From assembly GCA_032209605.1 (NCBI GenBank), contig JASFXZ010000001.1, positions 26,168,619 through 26,232,618 on the forward strand: DNA of 64,000 nt, written 5' to 3'. Made by a program: the position numbers and the translations under genes. The notes below the pieces were generated by a model. The model did not search any database. It had not been told where the DNA came from and saw only the letters and a list, made by a program, of their open reading frames with translations. This DNA is from Mactromeris polynyma (Eukaryota; Mollusca; Bivalvia; Venerida; Mactridae). This document shows positions 12,346 through 24,650 of this stretch, in pieces (the first letter of the stretch is position 1; every line of letters begins with the position of its first letter).

Positions 12346-13859
12346 AATGAAATAAATACTTTGAGATAGCACTTATGTACTAGATATGTCTGACTTATTG
12401 TTCAGATAGTTTGAGATCACACTTATGTACTAGATATGTCTGACTTATTGTTCAGATAAGTTTGCGATTACACTTATGTACTAGATACGTCTGACTTATT
12501 GTTCATATAAGTTTATATATTATTGATTTCATTCATTACTAAATAAGTTTTATATATTGTTCAGACAAAATACCAGATTATTTGTTAAATGTGCATGCTA
12601 CACGGTATAGTGTTTACCTGTTATTGATTCTATAAAAATTATTATAAATGGTAAAATAGACCATTAATTTCTTTAAATTTCTTTCAATGAATTATTGCTG
12701 AACATGCATTTATTATAGTATTTATAGCAGCAGCCATCACACCAAAACAATTGCGACGTCGCGTCATTTGCCTTTTGACATGTGAATCATCAATACTAAT
12801 ACATGGGCGTTATTTTATGTCTATGATGTCATTTTAATGATATATATAATATATCATCATTATTAATTACATTTATTTGTATTGTAAAGTGTTATGCTTC
12901 ATATTTATGCTGTTTATGCATTTGTTCATTGTGTAGTGTGTTTAAAAACTGTTGAGGATACTAAAAAAATGACTGAAGAATCAATTGGCTGAAAAAAACT
13001 CTACATGGTTACCATAGCAACACATGTCATACTTATTTAGACATTGTTATACAAGTCAGTGTCACTATACAACATTTTGCTCTCAATATATATGCATAAT
13101 TTTATGTAAAACACTGATTTTTGCATTATTTAGTAATAAGAAGAAATGGTTGCTATGGCAACAAAAAAGAAAATGAAATAAAAATGTTCAAATCATACAC
13201 AGTGAGTTTATGTCTTTCATTTGACAATAGTTTCATAAACATCTGATTTGGGGCCAAAAACACCTCTTATAGTACCTGGTCCTTTGCTAACTTTCCTGAC
13301 TGCTTGTCGGATATAAAGAATCTTTCTATCAAGTAATACTGAGTCAAGAGTATTGACCCTGTAATTATTTAAATACTAGCTTAAATAAAAAAATACCCAA
13401 ACAAAAGGGATTTATAACCAATGATTGTGAAAAGCAAATTATTTAAGCATAATATTGTGTATAGCTTTTCACGATGAGGACGCATACAACTAGCAAAAGC
13501 CTGCTTCACGAGGTGGAACTTTTAGAAAATATAAGAATGAAGAATTTGTCTTTCTTTTTTTCTCGTTTGTTTCCCTTTTTCCCTTTTTCTGTTGCTTTAT
13601 TTTTACAGAGCATTGCCGAGGCAGCTGCCTCGGTTGCCTCAATTGAAGCTACATTCTTGTAGTTCATGAAAACCATCATGTTTTTTTGTAATTGATAAAA
13701 ATGAAATATAAATATAATTGAAATGGCAGTATCTCCGTTAAAAAAACCTGTTTGCTCCTTTTAAAGAATATGATGCATTTTGACATATGAAATACAAACG
13801 ACAGGGTAATTTCACCTCTTCGAACTCACAACTAACACCAGAGACAAGCAAATAGTAGA

Positions 13860-15515
13860 AATGAAATCATTCAAAAGGGTCAATATAGAAAAAGCGAATA
13901 GGGAACGAATAAGTAACGAATAAGTAACAGGGTATCAATCGAGCGCATAATTGGTACATATGCTTTTTTCATATCTACAAACCTAGAAACAACACCAGAG
14001 ACCTGAAAAGAAATCATTTAAAAGATACGATGTATAAAAAGCAAATAGGGAACAAATAAGTAACGAATAGATATCAGGGTATCAGTCGAGCGCAGAATTG
14101 GTACAAATGCGCTAACAAGGTTTTTTCAACTCTACAAACCTCGAGCTAACACCAGGGACATGAAAAGAAATAATTTAAAAGATGCAATGTAGAAAAGGCG
14201 AATAGGGAACGAATAAGTAACAAATAGGTAACAGGGTATCAGTCAAGCGCAGAATTGGTACATATGCGCTAACAAGGTTTTTTCAACTCTACAAACCTCA
14301 AACTAACACCAGAGACCTGAAAATAAATCATTTAAAAGATGCAATGTAGAAAAGGCGAATAGGGAACGAATAAGTAACAAATAGGTAACAGGGTATCAGT
14401 CAAGCGCAGAATTGGTACATATGCGCTAACAAGGTTTTTTCAACTCTACAAACCTCAAACTAACACCAGAGACCTGAAAATAAATCATTTAAAAGATGCA
14501 ATGTAGAACAAGAGAATAGGGAACGAATAAGTAACGAATAGGTAACAGGGTATCAGTCGAGTGCAGAATTAGTACATATGCGCTAACAAGGTTTTTTCAA
14601 CTCTACAAACCTCGAGCTAACACCAGGGACATGAAAAGAAATAATTTAAAAGATACGATGTATAAAAAGCAAATAGGGAACAAATAAGTAACGAATAGAT
14701 ATCAGGGTATCAGTCGAGCGCAGAATTGGTACATATGCGCTAACAAGGTTTTTTCAACTCTACAAACCTCGAGCTAACACCAGGGACATGAAAAGAAATA
14801 ATTTAAAAGATGCAATGTAGAAAAGGCGAATAGGGAACGAATAAGTAACAAATAGGTAACAGGGTATCAGTCAAGCGCAGAATTGGTACATATGCGCTAA
14901 CAAGGTTTTTTCAACTCTACAAACCTAGAACTAACACCAGAGACCTGAAAAGGAATCATTCAAAAGGGTCCATGTAGAAAAAGCGAATAGGGGACGAATA
15001 GGTAACGAATAGGTAACAGGGTATCAGCCAAGCGCAGAAACTGGTACATATGCGCTAACAAGGTTTTTTCAACTCTACAATAAATTAAAAGATGCAATGT
15101 AGAAAAAGCGAATAGGTAACGAATAGGTAACGAATAGGGAATAGGGAATAAGTAACGAATAGGTAACGAATAGGGAATAGGGAATAAGTAACGAATAGGT
15201 AACAAATAGGGAATAGGGAATAAGTAACGAATAGGTAACAAATAGGGAATAGGGAATGAGTAACGAATAGGTAACAGGGTATCAGCCGAGCGCAAAACTG
15301 GTACATGTGCGCTAACAAGGTTTTTTCAACTCTACAATAAATTAAAAGATGCCATGTAGAAAAAGCGAATAGGTAACGAATAGGTAACGAATAGGGAATA
15401 GGGAATAAGTAACAAATAGGTAACGAATAGGGAATAGGGAATAAGTAACGAATAGGTAACGAATAGGGTATAGGGAATAAGTAACGAATAGGGAATAGGG
15501 AATAAGTAACCAACT
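13860..15515. repeat. Tandem zone of the right foldback arm
   Basis: Mirror image of the 7840-9400 zone, about nine long units followed by short GAATAGGTAACGAATAGG units. The three overlapping frames of 103-142 residues on the minus strand are this repeat read in different phases. Confidence 0.85.
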
Positions 15516-15525
15516 TGACGACCCT

Positions 15526-15534
15526 GGTAAAAAC
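15526..15534. repeat. 9 bp target site duplication, right
   Basis: GGTAAAAAC, identical to 7819-7827 and immediately outside the GACGACCCT terminus. Confidence 0.85.
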
Positions 15535-15875
15535 GCGTTTCTTAACATTTTTTTAAATTTTGACCTTGAAATGACCTTGACCATGACCTTAAGTGACCTT
15601 GACCGGGAGTTCATTAGAGAGCTCTGTATCTGTACATAAGGTATCACGCACATTTAAATCAATATCTGTTTGCACTTTATAGTAATTTTAGTTACAGTGA
15701 CACTAGTCAAGTGTTCATGAAATGGCGGCCATTTTGGCCGCCATCTTGGTTTCCATGGAAACTGACATGATGCCAAATGTCCACCCTCGCTAAAGTTTAA
15801 CTTCAGGTATACCTCTACGCAAATAAACAAAGAAATACTCTGGACAAAATTCACACAAATAAGTCCAGGGACTGT
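15535..15875 (-). repeat. Dispersed repeat unit AB, second copy, half A
   Basis: Reverse-complement match to 2430-2735. This copy carries an extra perfect-looking palindrome (ATGGCGGCC...GGCCGCCAT, near 15722-15745) that is missing from the first copy. The 78-residue minus-strand frame here is repeat sequence, not a gene. Confidence 0.78.
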
Positions 15876-15899
15876 ACTAATATGCCCCATTGATAAAAA

Positions 15900-16880
15900 G
15901 ATAACTTTTTGTTTGGTATTTGTTATTTTTACCTTTAAATATCAGTTTGACTGGGAGGGGACAAACATTACAAATTAAGGAAAAGACTGACCCTAAAACA
16001 TGAAGAAACACAAATTTACAACTTAAAATGTATTTATTTCTCATAATTGTCTAAGAAATAACACAATCTTGTACAATGTATTCAATTTAGCTAAAATTCT
16101 TGCTATATTATGTTATTCCAACCAATCATTTGGAGAAGTCCACCTTTCTCTCTCTGAAATACCGCTTTCTCGTATTCTGGTTTTAATCAGTTGCATTTTA
16201 TATATGTGAAAAATATATCAAATCAACTATATTATATCTACATGATGAGGGAACATAATATTATTTTTCTAAACTAAAGTAATTGACTTATGCCAGCATT
16301 CAAGCAAGTATTTGGACTTTTGTTGGCTTAGGACGGACATTACTTTATTAATTTGTAATACGGCTGAGTTTGTAAAACTAAAAATGACCAGAATCAATTT
16401 TAAAATCAATAATTATTGCGATTAAAAACATGAAACTGAAACATATATGCATGGAGAAAGATATCTTAATTTTGGTAATAATTGATATTGATGAAAAATC
16501 TAAATACAGGTATTGGTTACTCACTGTCGAGTATTTCTTTCGAAAGTAATTTATATGTCAGAAAAGTTCTTTTTTCTTCATTACATGAATTTCAATTGCA
16601 TTGGGGGTTTACAATTTATGTAAGTATAGAACTGAGTAATATATCTGGTTTAAAATCCTAAATATCACATCTACGAGTATGTTGATATGGTAAAATAAAT
16701 AAACCTATTTTCTAACATTCAACACAAGTCTGAACATTTATTTTTTACAAATGGTCATTTAGTTAAAGGCTATAAAAATAATTTACACTCAACGTTGCTG
16801 TATATATATATGTGTCGGATGGTAACAGCAAAAACTGATTGGATGCATATTGGACTCCCACTGTGAAATGCTGATTACGG
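15900..16880. other. AT-rich spacer, nothing recognised
   Basis: No exon, repeat family or RNA gene was seen. Confidence 0.5.
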
Positions 16881-16893
16881 GGCTGGATAAGAT

Positions 16894-17530
16894 TTACATC
16901 TGGATAATGAATAACATTATATAATTTGTCCAACCTATACAGGCCTTGTGTCTGCCTCTGTTTCTATTGTATGATAGTGTCTTTAAAGTATGATTTCTGG
17001 GATTTGTAGAAATATATGTTGCAGGATTTGAAAATTTGAGAAATAATCCTGATATTCTAATGTCCATCCCTTTTTGTAATGTCCATCTCCACACAAAATA
17101 AAGGTGGTTTATGTACACAAACTTAACTATACATAAACCTGATGACTAAAATTACTTTCATTCACACTAAATAACATTATACATAAGGGGACGGACGATT
17201 ACAGATAACGTTTCATGTTTTTTTGGGTAAATTCTTTCCCTGTAAACCCGCAATAAACTGCAAACATGGACTTACATGGAATAATAATGATCCCATGTTA
17301 CTGTATTGCATTAAAATTATTTCGAAATGTATTTGATATAAAGGACATTCTAATATAAAATGAAATTCGTCATCTAAAACATTACATAGTTGACATTTTC
17401 TTTCTGGTCGTGGTATAGCATTTAATGTTTATTCCAGCTTCCCGTTTCAATTTCCAGTCTATGGCTTGATACTTTTAATCTAGTCGAAGCAAATCTATAT
17501 TAAGTAATATTAATTTTGTCAAGACATGGT
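16894..17530 (-). pseudogene. 3' remnant of a non-LTR retrotransposon ORF2
   Basis: Read on the minus strand, the frame gives SSHRLEIETGSWNK. After a frameshift it continues as LNAIPRPERKCQLCN and then DDEFHFILECPLYQ. An R-L-x-I-E-T-G segment followed by Cys-x2-Cys and E-x-FHF-x3-Cys is characteristic of the C-terminal region of LINE-type reverse-transcriptase proteins in molluscs and other animals. Frameshifts and stops show it is dead. The adjoining 74-residue frame at 16894-17118 may be the continuing tail. No reverse transcriptase catalytic domain remains in the window. Confidence 0.68.
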
Positions 17531-17622
17531 TTAAAGTCGAAATATCATATAATAAGGAAAAATCCGATGGAATACTATCTACATCAGCCCGTTATTGTTT
17601 TTTGTTCGACGCCATATTGGAC

Positions 17623-17702
17623 ATGGCTTATCTAACGTGGTTACAGCGAGAACCTGTTACTAAGGGGGGTATGGCTACGAAGCATCTACGGAAAGGTCAA
17701 TT
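17623..17702 (+). CDS. Possible first coding exon of an unknown gene
   Basis: An ATG in the context GCCATATTGGACATGG opens 26 codons (MAYLTWLQREPVTKGG and on) and ends TT|GTAAGTAA, a consensus splice donor, in phase 2. The preceding TTCGACGCCATATTGG resembles the leader upstream of the THAP exon at 2264. I do not recognise the peptide. No downstream exon could be identified, because satellite arrays begin 100 bp later. It may be a real 5' exon, a relic, or chance. Confidence 0.3.
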
Positions 17703-17812
17703 GTAAGTAATAATCTATACAAAATATGCATATGCCTAAAAATAATATTAACACAATGTTTTCAAAACATGCACGAAATATATTGTCGGTGCTACCATTG
17801 ATTTAGTTATTG

Positions 17813-20200
17813 TTTTGTGTCGCCCCCCCCCCCCTATGTGTGCCTCCTGGGCCGATTAGTATTGTTTTGTGTCACCCCTCTGTGAGTGTCTCCTGGTCCG
17901 TTAAGTATTATGTTGTGTCCCCCCCCTCCCAGTGTGTGCCTCCTGATCCGCTTAGTAATGTTTTGTGTCCCCCCTCCCAGTGTGTGCCTCCTGGTCTGTT
18001 AAATAGTGTGTGACCCCTTTCTATGGGTGCCTCCTGGTCCGTTTAGAAGTATGTGTGTCCCCCCTCCCTGTGTGTGCCTCCTGGTCCGTTTAGAATTGAG
18101 TGCTCCCCTCTCTATGTGTGCCTCCTGGTCCGTTCAGTATTGTTTTGTGCCCCCCCTACCTGTGTGTGCCTCCTGGTCCGTTTAGAAGTTTGTTTTCCCC
18201 CCTCCCTGTGTGCCTCCTGGTCCGATTAGTATTGAGTGCCCCCCTCTCTGTGTGTACCTCCTGGTCCGTTTAGTATTGTGTGTCCATCCTCCCTGTGTGT
18301 GCCTCCTGGTCCGTTTAGTACTGTTTTGTGTCCCCCTTCCTGTATGTGTCTCCTGGTCTGTTTAGTATTGCTGTGTGTCCCCCTCCCTGTGTGGGCCTCC
18401 TGATCCGTTTAGTACTGTTTTGTGTCCGCCCTCCCTGTGTGTGCCTTCAAGTCCGTTTAGTAGTGTGTGTCCCCCCCTCCCCGTGTGTGCCTCCTGGTCC
18501 GTTTAGTACTGGTTTGTGTTCACCCTCCCTGTGTGGGCCTCCTGGGCCGATTAGTATTGTTGTGTGCCCCCTCCCTGTGAGGGTCTCCTGGTCCATTTAG
18601 TACTGTTTGTGTCCGCCCTCCCTGTGTGGGCCTCCTGGTCCGTTAGTATTGTTGCGTTTCCCCCTCCTTGTGTGGGCCTTCTGGTCCGTTTAGTATTATT
18701 GTGTGCCCCCTCCCTGTGTGTGCCTCCTGGTCGGTTTAGTATTGGTGTATGTCCGCCCTCCCTGTGTGGGCCTCCTGGTCCATTTTGTACTGTTTGTGTC
18801 ACTCTCCTTGTGTGGGCTCCTGATCCGTTTAGTATTATTGTGTGCCCCCCTCCCTGTGTGTGCCTCCTGGTCGGTTTAGTATTGTTGTATGTCCGCCCTC
18901 CCTGTGTGGGCCTCCTGGTCCGTTTAGTACTGTTGTGTGTCCGCCCTCACTGCTGTGTGTCCCCCTCCCTGTGAGGGCCTCCTGGTCCGTTTAGTATTGT
19001 TGTGTGTCCGCCCGCCAGGTCCGTTTAGTATTGTTATGTGTCCGCCCGCCTGGTCCGTTTAGTACTGTTGTGTGTCCGCCCTCACTGCTGTGTGTCCCCC
19101 TCCCTGTGAGGGCCTCCTGGTCCGTTTAGTATTGTTGTTTGTCCGCCCGCCTGGTCCGTTTAGTATTGTTGTGTTTCCACCCTCACTGCTGTGTGTCCTG
19201 TGAGGGCCTCCTGGTCCGTTTAGTATTGTTGTGTGTCCTCCCGCCTGGTCCGTTTAGTATTGTTGTGTGTTCGCCCTCACTGCTGTGTGTGCCTCCAAGT
19301 GTGTGCCTCCTGTACGGTTTCGTATTGTTTTGAGTCCGCCCTCACTGCTGTGTGTGCCTCCTGGTCGGTTTCGTATTGTTTTGTGCCGCCCTTACTGCTG
19401 TGTGTGCCTCCTGGTCGGTTTCGTATTGTTTTGTGTCCGCCCTCACTGCTGTGTGTGCCTCCAAGTGTGTGCCACCTGTACGGTTTCATATTGTTTTGAG
19501 TCCGCCCTCACTGCTGTGTGTGCCTCCAAGTGTGTGCCTCCTGGTCGGTTTCGTATTGTTTTGTGTCCGCCCTCACTGCTGTGTGTGCCTCCAAGTGTGT
19601 GCCTCCTGGTCGGTTTCGTATTGTTTTGTGTCCGCCCTCACTGCTGTGTGTGCCTCCTGGTCGGTTTCGTTTTGTTTTGTTCCGCCCTCACTGCTGTGTG
19701 TGCCTCCTGTACGGTTTCGTATTGTTTTGTGTCCGCCCTCACTGCTGTGTGTGCCTCCTGGTCGGTTTCGTATTGGTTTGTGCCGCCCTTACTGCTGTGT
19801 GTGCCTCCTGTACGGTTTCGTTTTGTTTTGTGTCCGCCCTCACTGCTTTGTGTGCCTCCAAGTGTGTGCCTCGTGGTCGGTTTCGTATTGTTTTGTGTCC
19901 GCCCTCACTTCTGTGTGTCGTCTGGTCCGTTAAGTATCGTATTGTGTCCCCCCCCCCCCCTGTGTGTGCCTCACTTTGTGCCTTCTGGTCCGTTTGGTTT
20001 GGTTTTGTGTCCCCCTGTGTGTTCCTCCATGGGTGTGCCTCCTGATCTGTATAGTATTGTTTTGTGTCCCCCTATGTGTTCCTCCCTGTGTACCTCCTGG
20101 TCGGTTATGAATTGTTTTGTGTCCCTCCCTGTGTGTCCTTCCCTGTATATACCTCCTGGTTCGTTTAGTATCGTTCTTGTGTACCTCCTGGTTCGCTTAG
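17813..20200. repeat. Satellite array, roughly 45-60 bp units with CCTCCTGGTCCGTTTAG
   Basis: The core TGCCTCCTGGTCCGTTTAGT recurs with variable C-rich linkers (TGTGTCCCCCCTCCC and CCGCCCTCACTGCTG). Sub-types are zoned: C-rich at the left, CCTCACTGCTGTGTGTGCC at the right. Frames of up to 333 residues, rich in Cys, Pro and Val, are translations of this array in several phases and are not genes. Confidence 0.9.
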
Positions 20201-21260
20201 TATCGTTCTTGTGTATCTCCCATGATCTGTTTAGTATCGTTCATGTGTACCTTCCTTCATCTGTTTAGTATCGTTCTTGTGTACCTCCCTTTATCTGTTT
20301 AGTATCGTTCTTGTGTATTTCCCTTGATCTGTTTAGTATCGTTCTTGTGTACCTCCCTTTATCTGTTTAGTATCGTTATTGTGTATTTCCCTTGATCTGT
20401 AAAAATAGTTTGTTCTTGTGTACCTCCCATGATATGTTTAGTATCGTTATTGTGTATCTCCCATGATCTTTTTATAATCGTTATTGTGTATCTCCCATGA
20501 TCTGTTTAGTATCGTTATTGTGTATCTCCCATTATCTTTTTATAATCGTTATTGTGTATCTCCCATGATCTGTTTAGTATCGTTATTGTGTATCTCCCAT
20601 TATCTTTTTATAATCGTTATTGTGTATCTCCCATGATCTGTTTAGTATCGTTATTGTGTATCTCCCATGATCTGTTTAGTATCGTTCTTGTGTATCTCCC
20701 ATGATCTGTTTAGTATCGTTCTTGTGTATCTCCCATGATCTGTTTAGTATCGTTCTTGTGTATCTCCCATGATCTGTTAGTATCGTTATTGTGGATCTCC
20801 CATGATCTGTTTAGTATCGTTCTTGTGTATCTCCCTTGATCTGTTTAGTATCTTTCTTGTGTATCTCCCATGATCTGTTTAGTAGTTTAGTATCGTTCTT
20901 GTGTATCTCCCATGATCTGTTTAGTATCGTTCTTGTGTATCTCCCATGATCTGTTTAGTATCGTTCTTGTGTATCTCCCATGATCTGTTTAGTATCGTTC
21001 TTGTGTATCTCCCATGATCTGTTTAGTATCGTTCTTGTGTATCTCCCTTGATCTGTTTAGTATCGTTCTTGTGTATCTCCCATGATCTGTTTAGTATCGT
21101 TCTTGTGTATCTCCCATGATCTGTTTAGTATCGTTCTTGTGTATCTCCCATGATCTGTTTAGTATCGTTCTTGTGTATCTCCCATGATCTGTTTAGTATC
21201 GTTCTTGTGTACTTCTCTTTGTGTCCCTCCATGTATGTACCTCCTGGTCCGTTTAGAATT
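20160..21260. repeat. 34 bp satellite array joined to the preceding array
   Basis: The unit GTGTATCTCCCATGATCTG plus TTTAGTATCGTTCTT is 34 bp and highly regular. The shared CTG-TTTAGTAT-GTT core shows it derives from the longer unit to its left. Homogeneity is highest at about 20880-21200. Confidence 0.9.
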
Positions 21261-21269
21261 GTTGAGATC

Positions 21270-22060
21270 TTTATAGATCTGTCTGGGATGTTCTTATTTG
21301 TGAATGAGAATTTCCCTGCTCAGTATATTTTCACTTATGTTGATATAAATGCGATTAATTTAGCTATTTCTATCTAACGTGTCTAACAATACTTTTATCT
21401 GAAAATCGGATTTCACATTTTCTCTTTCACAGACAATAATCTAATCACGTTTTAAGGAGGTTTTCCGATTTTTACAAATTTTATATAACTGTATATTAAA
21501 CTTCTCAATTTCATTTTACAAAATATTATATTAATACAATGTACTTAAAAAATAATTATTTTTTAAAACTTCATTCTAAATTTGATGTTGTATAACATCT
21601 AAATTATGTGGAATGGAAAATCTTCCACATTTCACAATGTATAAAAACTGGCTTATTTGATAAAATCTAAAATTACAGTCAATTCAACCTTTTATATGAA
21701 CATGAACACAAGGAAGTATTATTTCGATATCTCCCCCTGAGCAACCTATAGATAGAAGTAGAGAATTGAACCGTCACTGCACTCATAATTTTGGTCAATT
21801 CCGGGTGTAAGAGGTGCCACAATTTAATTAAACTATTAATTTTATTCAGAATTAAGTCAGAAACAGATTTTATAAGACTTGATGAAAGAGGTGATTAAAA
21901 TGAAATGTTTCTGATTTGTTTCTACTTATTTAACAAGAAAAATAAACAACTCTTAAAAAATGAAACATTATTTAAGTGGCATAAAATGAAGTAATTGATA
22001 ACTGTACATTAAATCTAGATAAACGACTTGGTCAATTTAAAATAAATATATTGTAAACAT
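21270..22060. other. AT-rich spacer, nothing recognised
   Basis: No exon or repeat family was identified. Confidence 0.45.
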
Positions 22061-22069
22061 TCGTCGTAG

Positions 22070-22142
22070 ATGAGGTAAGAACCCATACCATACACATCAG
22101 GACGATGCTATGCCGACTGCGCTACGATGTTTAATTGAGCCT
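22070..22142 (-). repeat. Possible degenerate tRNA-derived (SINE head) sequence
   Basis: On the minus strand, GTAGCGCAGTCGGCATAGC resembles a polymerase III A box. About 35 bases later GGGTTCTTACCTC resembles a B box. Cloverleaf pairing was not confirmed and no A-rich tail is seen. Confidence 0.35.
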
Positions 22143-22229
22143 ATGCATTAGTATATATATATATTATATGTCAGTGATTATGTATTAGTTTAACTATTTC
22201 TGTCTTGTAAATGGGTCCGACTGGAAGTT

Positions 22230-22912
22230 CACTGTTTACCTGTGAGATATGTGTGTGTGTAGATAAGGTACTGACACTCAGCCTGTGAGATATGTGTGTG
22301 TGTAGATAATGTACTGACACTCAGTCTGTGAGATATGTGTGTGTAGATAGTGTACTGACACTCAGTCTGTGAGATATATGTGTGTGTAGATAATGTACTG
22401 ACACTCAGCCTGTGAGATGTGTGTGTGTGTAGATAATGTACTGACACTCAGCCTGTGAGATGTGTGTGTGTGTGTAGATAATGTACTGACACTCAGCCTG
22501 TGAGATGAGTGTGTGTGTAGACAAGGTACTGACACTCAGTCTGTGAGATATGTGTGTGTGTAGATAATGTACTGACACTCAGCCTGTGAGATGTGTGTGT
22601 GTGTGTAGATAATGTACTGACACTCAGCCTGTGAGATATGTGTGTGTGTGTGTGTAGATAATGTACTGACACTCAGCCTGTGAGATATGTGTGTGTGTGT
22701 GTGTAGATAATGTACTGACACTCAGTCTGTGAGATGTGTGTGTGTGTGTAGATAAGGTACTGACACTCAGTCTGTGAGATGTATGTATGTGTAGATAAGG
22801 TACTGACAATTAGTATGTGAGATGTGTGTGTAGATAGTGTACTGACACTCAGTCTGTGAGATGTGTGTAGATAGTGTACTGACACTTAGTCTGTGAGATG
22901 TGTGTGCAGCCT
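22230..22912. repeat. 42-43 bp minisatellite with embedded GT microsatellite
   Basis: The unit is GTACTGACACTCAGCCTGTG plus AGATATGTGTGTGTGTAGATAAT, with the GT run varying in length between copies, about 16 copies. The minus-strand MSVHYLHTHTSH frames are repeat translations. Confidence 0.9.
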
Positions 22913-22998
22913 TATACTGAACTTGCTCTCAGTAACTTAATTATTTATGTTTCATTATTTATTATAAATATCATTATGTAGAGGCAATCACAAGAAAC

Positions 22999-23622
22999 TA
23001 GAATGCGTCCATAGGACACAGATGCCCCCACTTGCAGCCTTTGTCACAAAAGCAAATGCTATTATTCTGCTCATAGTTTGTGAATGGATATCAATCAAAA
23101 TTACCAAGTGAACAACTGAGCTGATTATGGTGATAAGTCAAGGGCAATAACTTTGCACTTTCTGGACATAACCATACATGAAACCCCAGGTGCACAACTA
23201 TACAGGTTGGTGAACATTCCTGTACAGTTTTGTGATTGTAGCTGATATATTGCTGGAGATATGCGCGACACAAAGGTGCATGCTCTGTATGCTATATATT
23301 CCCAGGTGCAATATATCACATGCATGTGAACATTTCTGTAAAGTCTCATAACTCTGGCTCATATACTTTTGGAGATATGTGCGACCCAATATTGCATACT
23401 CTGTAGGCTATATTTTAACTAAGTCAAGGACCATAACTCTGCACTTACTGGGCACAGCCAAACATGAAACCCCATGTGCCACAACTTCACATGCTGGTGA
23501 ACATTCCTGTAAAGTTTAATGACTCCGGCTCATATTGTTTTAGAGACATGAGTGACACAAGATTGTGTGACGGACAGACAAGTGCAAATATATATCCCCC
23601 CCTTCAGAATGGGGGCATAAAA
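22999..23622 (+). repeat. Dispersed repeat family R1, copy 3
   Basis: Starts AGAATGCGTCCATAGGACAC, carries the ATGAAACCCCAGGTGCAC phrases and ends GACGGACAGACAAGTGC, C tract, ATGGGGGCATAAA. It is a full-length-looking copy with no coding capacity. Confidence 0.82.
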
Positions 23623-24299
23623 ACACTGGGGTTTAAATCGATTTAACAGCTAGATAACCTCACCAGAATCGCTATATGGTCATGGATTTCCAACCAACAC
23701 ATTTACGCATACATTGACCAAGAAGACAGTAACAAATCATTTAAAGCAATTAACCATTATGTACATAATAACAAATACACTCTATATAATCTAGTCCTAA
23801 GAAACAGGCAGCCTCAGTCTGACCTTGCTCTCAGTAACTAAATTATTTACATCAGAATGAGAAATGACCACACAAAAGTGAATCACTAATGTTATGTGAA
23901 ATCAACCTAAAATGTAAACTTTATAATTAGACATAATATTAAATAGATATACTGGTGATATGGAAAGGGAATGTAAAATAAAGATAAAATAGAAATGAAA
24001 TATATAGAGGATAATTATATTCTTTTTATTTTATGCGTTTTTATAGAATTAAACATTATTTTAACTAGTAACTGCTCGAACGTCTCATTTACTATCCTGT
24101 GCGGTGCCTCTCATTAGCCGTTTAACACAATATAGATTTTTCATCAACCGCTGACAAAATAGTGCGAACTTTTACTAATTTATTCAACTACACAGCAATG
24201 AAAAGTCGATAAAACAACAATTTGATATTAACTATTGTGACAATTTAATCATTTTATCTAACATGAGTGTTCATGTTTTAGTGAATTTATTAAACGAGT

Positions 24300-24650
24300 T
24301 GGTCAAAATGATATAATGCGAGGCTTTGCCGAGCCTTATATCTTTTTGGCCGACGAGTTTAACAAGGATATCGGTGGAACCGATGGATGCACCCCGAAGT
24401 ATGGTTATAACTTCGAACAAGACTCAAATTGGAAAATCTCACTTTGTTGATGGTTACAATCTGAATGTTATATGCAGCACTGGAAATGTCCTGGATCTCC
24501 CAATAAAATATACAAAAATGTACAATGAAATTGAGATAGTGAACAATTTAACTACATGCTGGGCTAGGATAATCCTGCTAACTGAAAAAAATGAAAAAAG
24601 GAATCTTGCTACAGATATAAGAAGCCTTTATTCACAATTAATTTAAGTGC
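24300..24650 (+). other. Dispersed-repeat fragment with a 106-codon frame of unknown nature
   Basis: The phrase GGTGGAACCGATGGATGCACC resembles 54530-54550, which lies in another dispersed element, so this is probably a repeat edge. The open frame at 24326-24646 has no recognisable motif or splice context and is not proposed as a gene. Confidence 0.4.

Larger units (their letters stand above)
7828..15525. mobile_element. 7.7 kb foldback element with giant inverted arms
   Basis: The ends read AGGGTCGTCAAGTTGGTTAC inward from both sides. The left arm (about 7828-11605) pairs with the right arm (about 12135-15525) around a spacer of roughly 530 bp. Each arm has three zones from the outside in: tandem TTCGTTACCTATTC and longer units, a unique zone, and three copies of an AATAAGTCAGACATAT unit. 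No transposase frame is present. A 9 bp target duplication plus long, internally repetitive arms matches the foldback/Mutator-like class known from Drosophila FB elements. Class assignment is inference; mobility must have come from elsewhere. Confidence 0.8.

Noticed and set aside
9826..13662. Matching EAAAS-containing peptides in both foldback arms as a conserved gene
   Set aside because: They are mirror translations of the inverted arms around a DNA palindrome; the frames are short and on differing phases.
19267..20268. 333-residue Cys/Val/Pro-rich frame
   Set aside because: Satellite read-through, with equivalent frames open in the other phases.
24326..24646. 106-codon plus-strand frame as a gene
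   Set aside because: No motif or splice support, and its start overlaps a phrase shared with a dispersed repeat.
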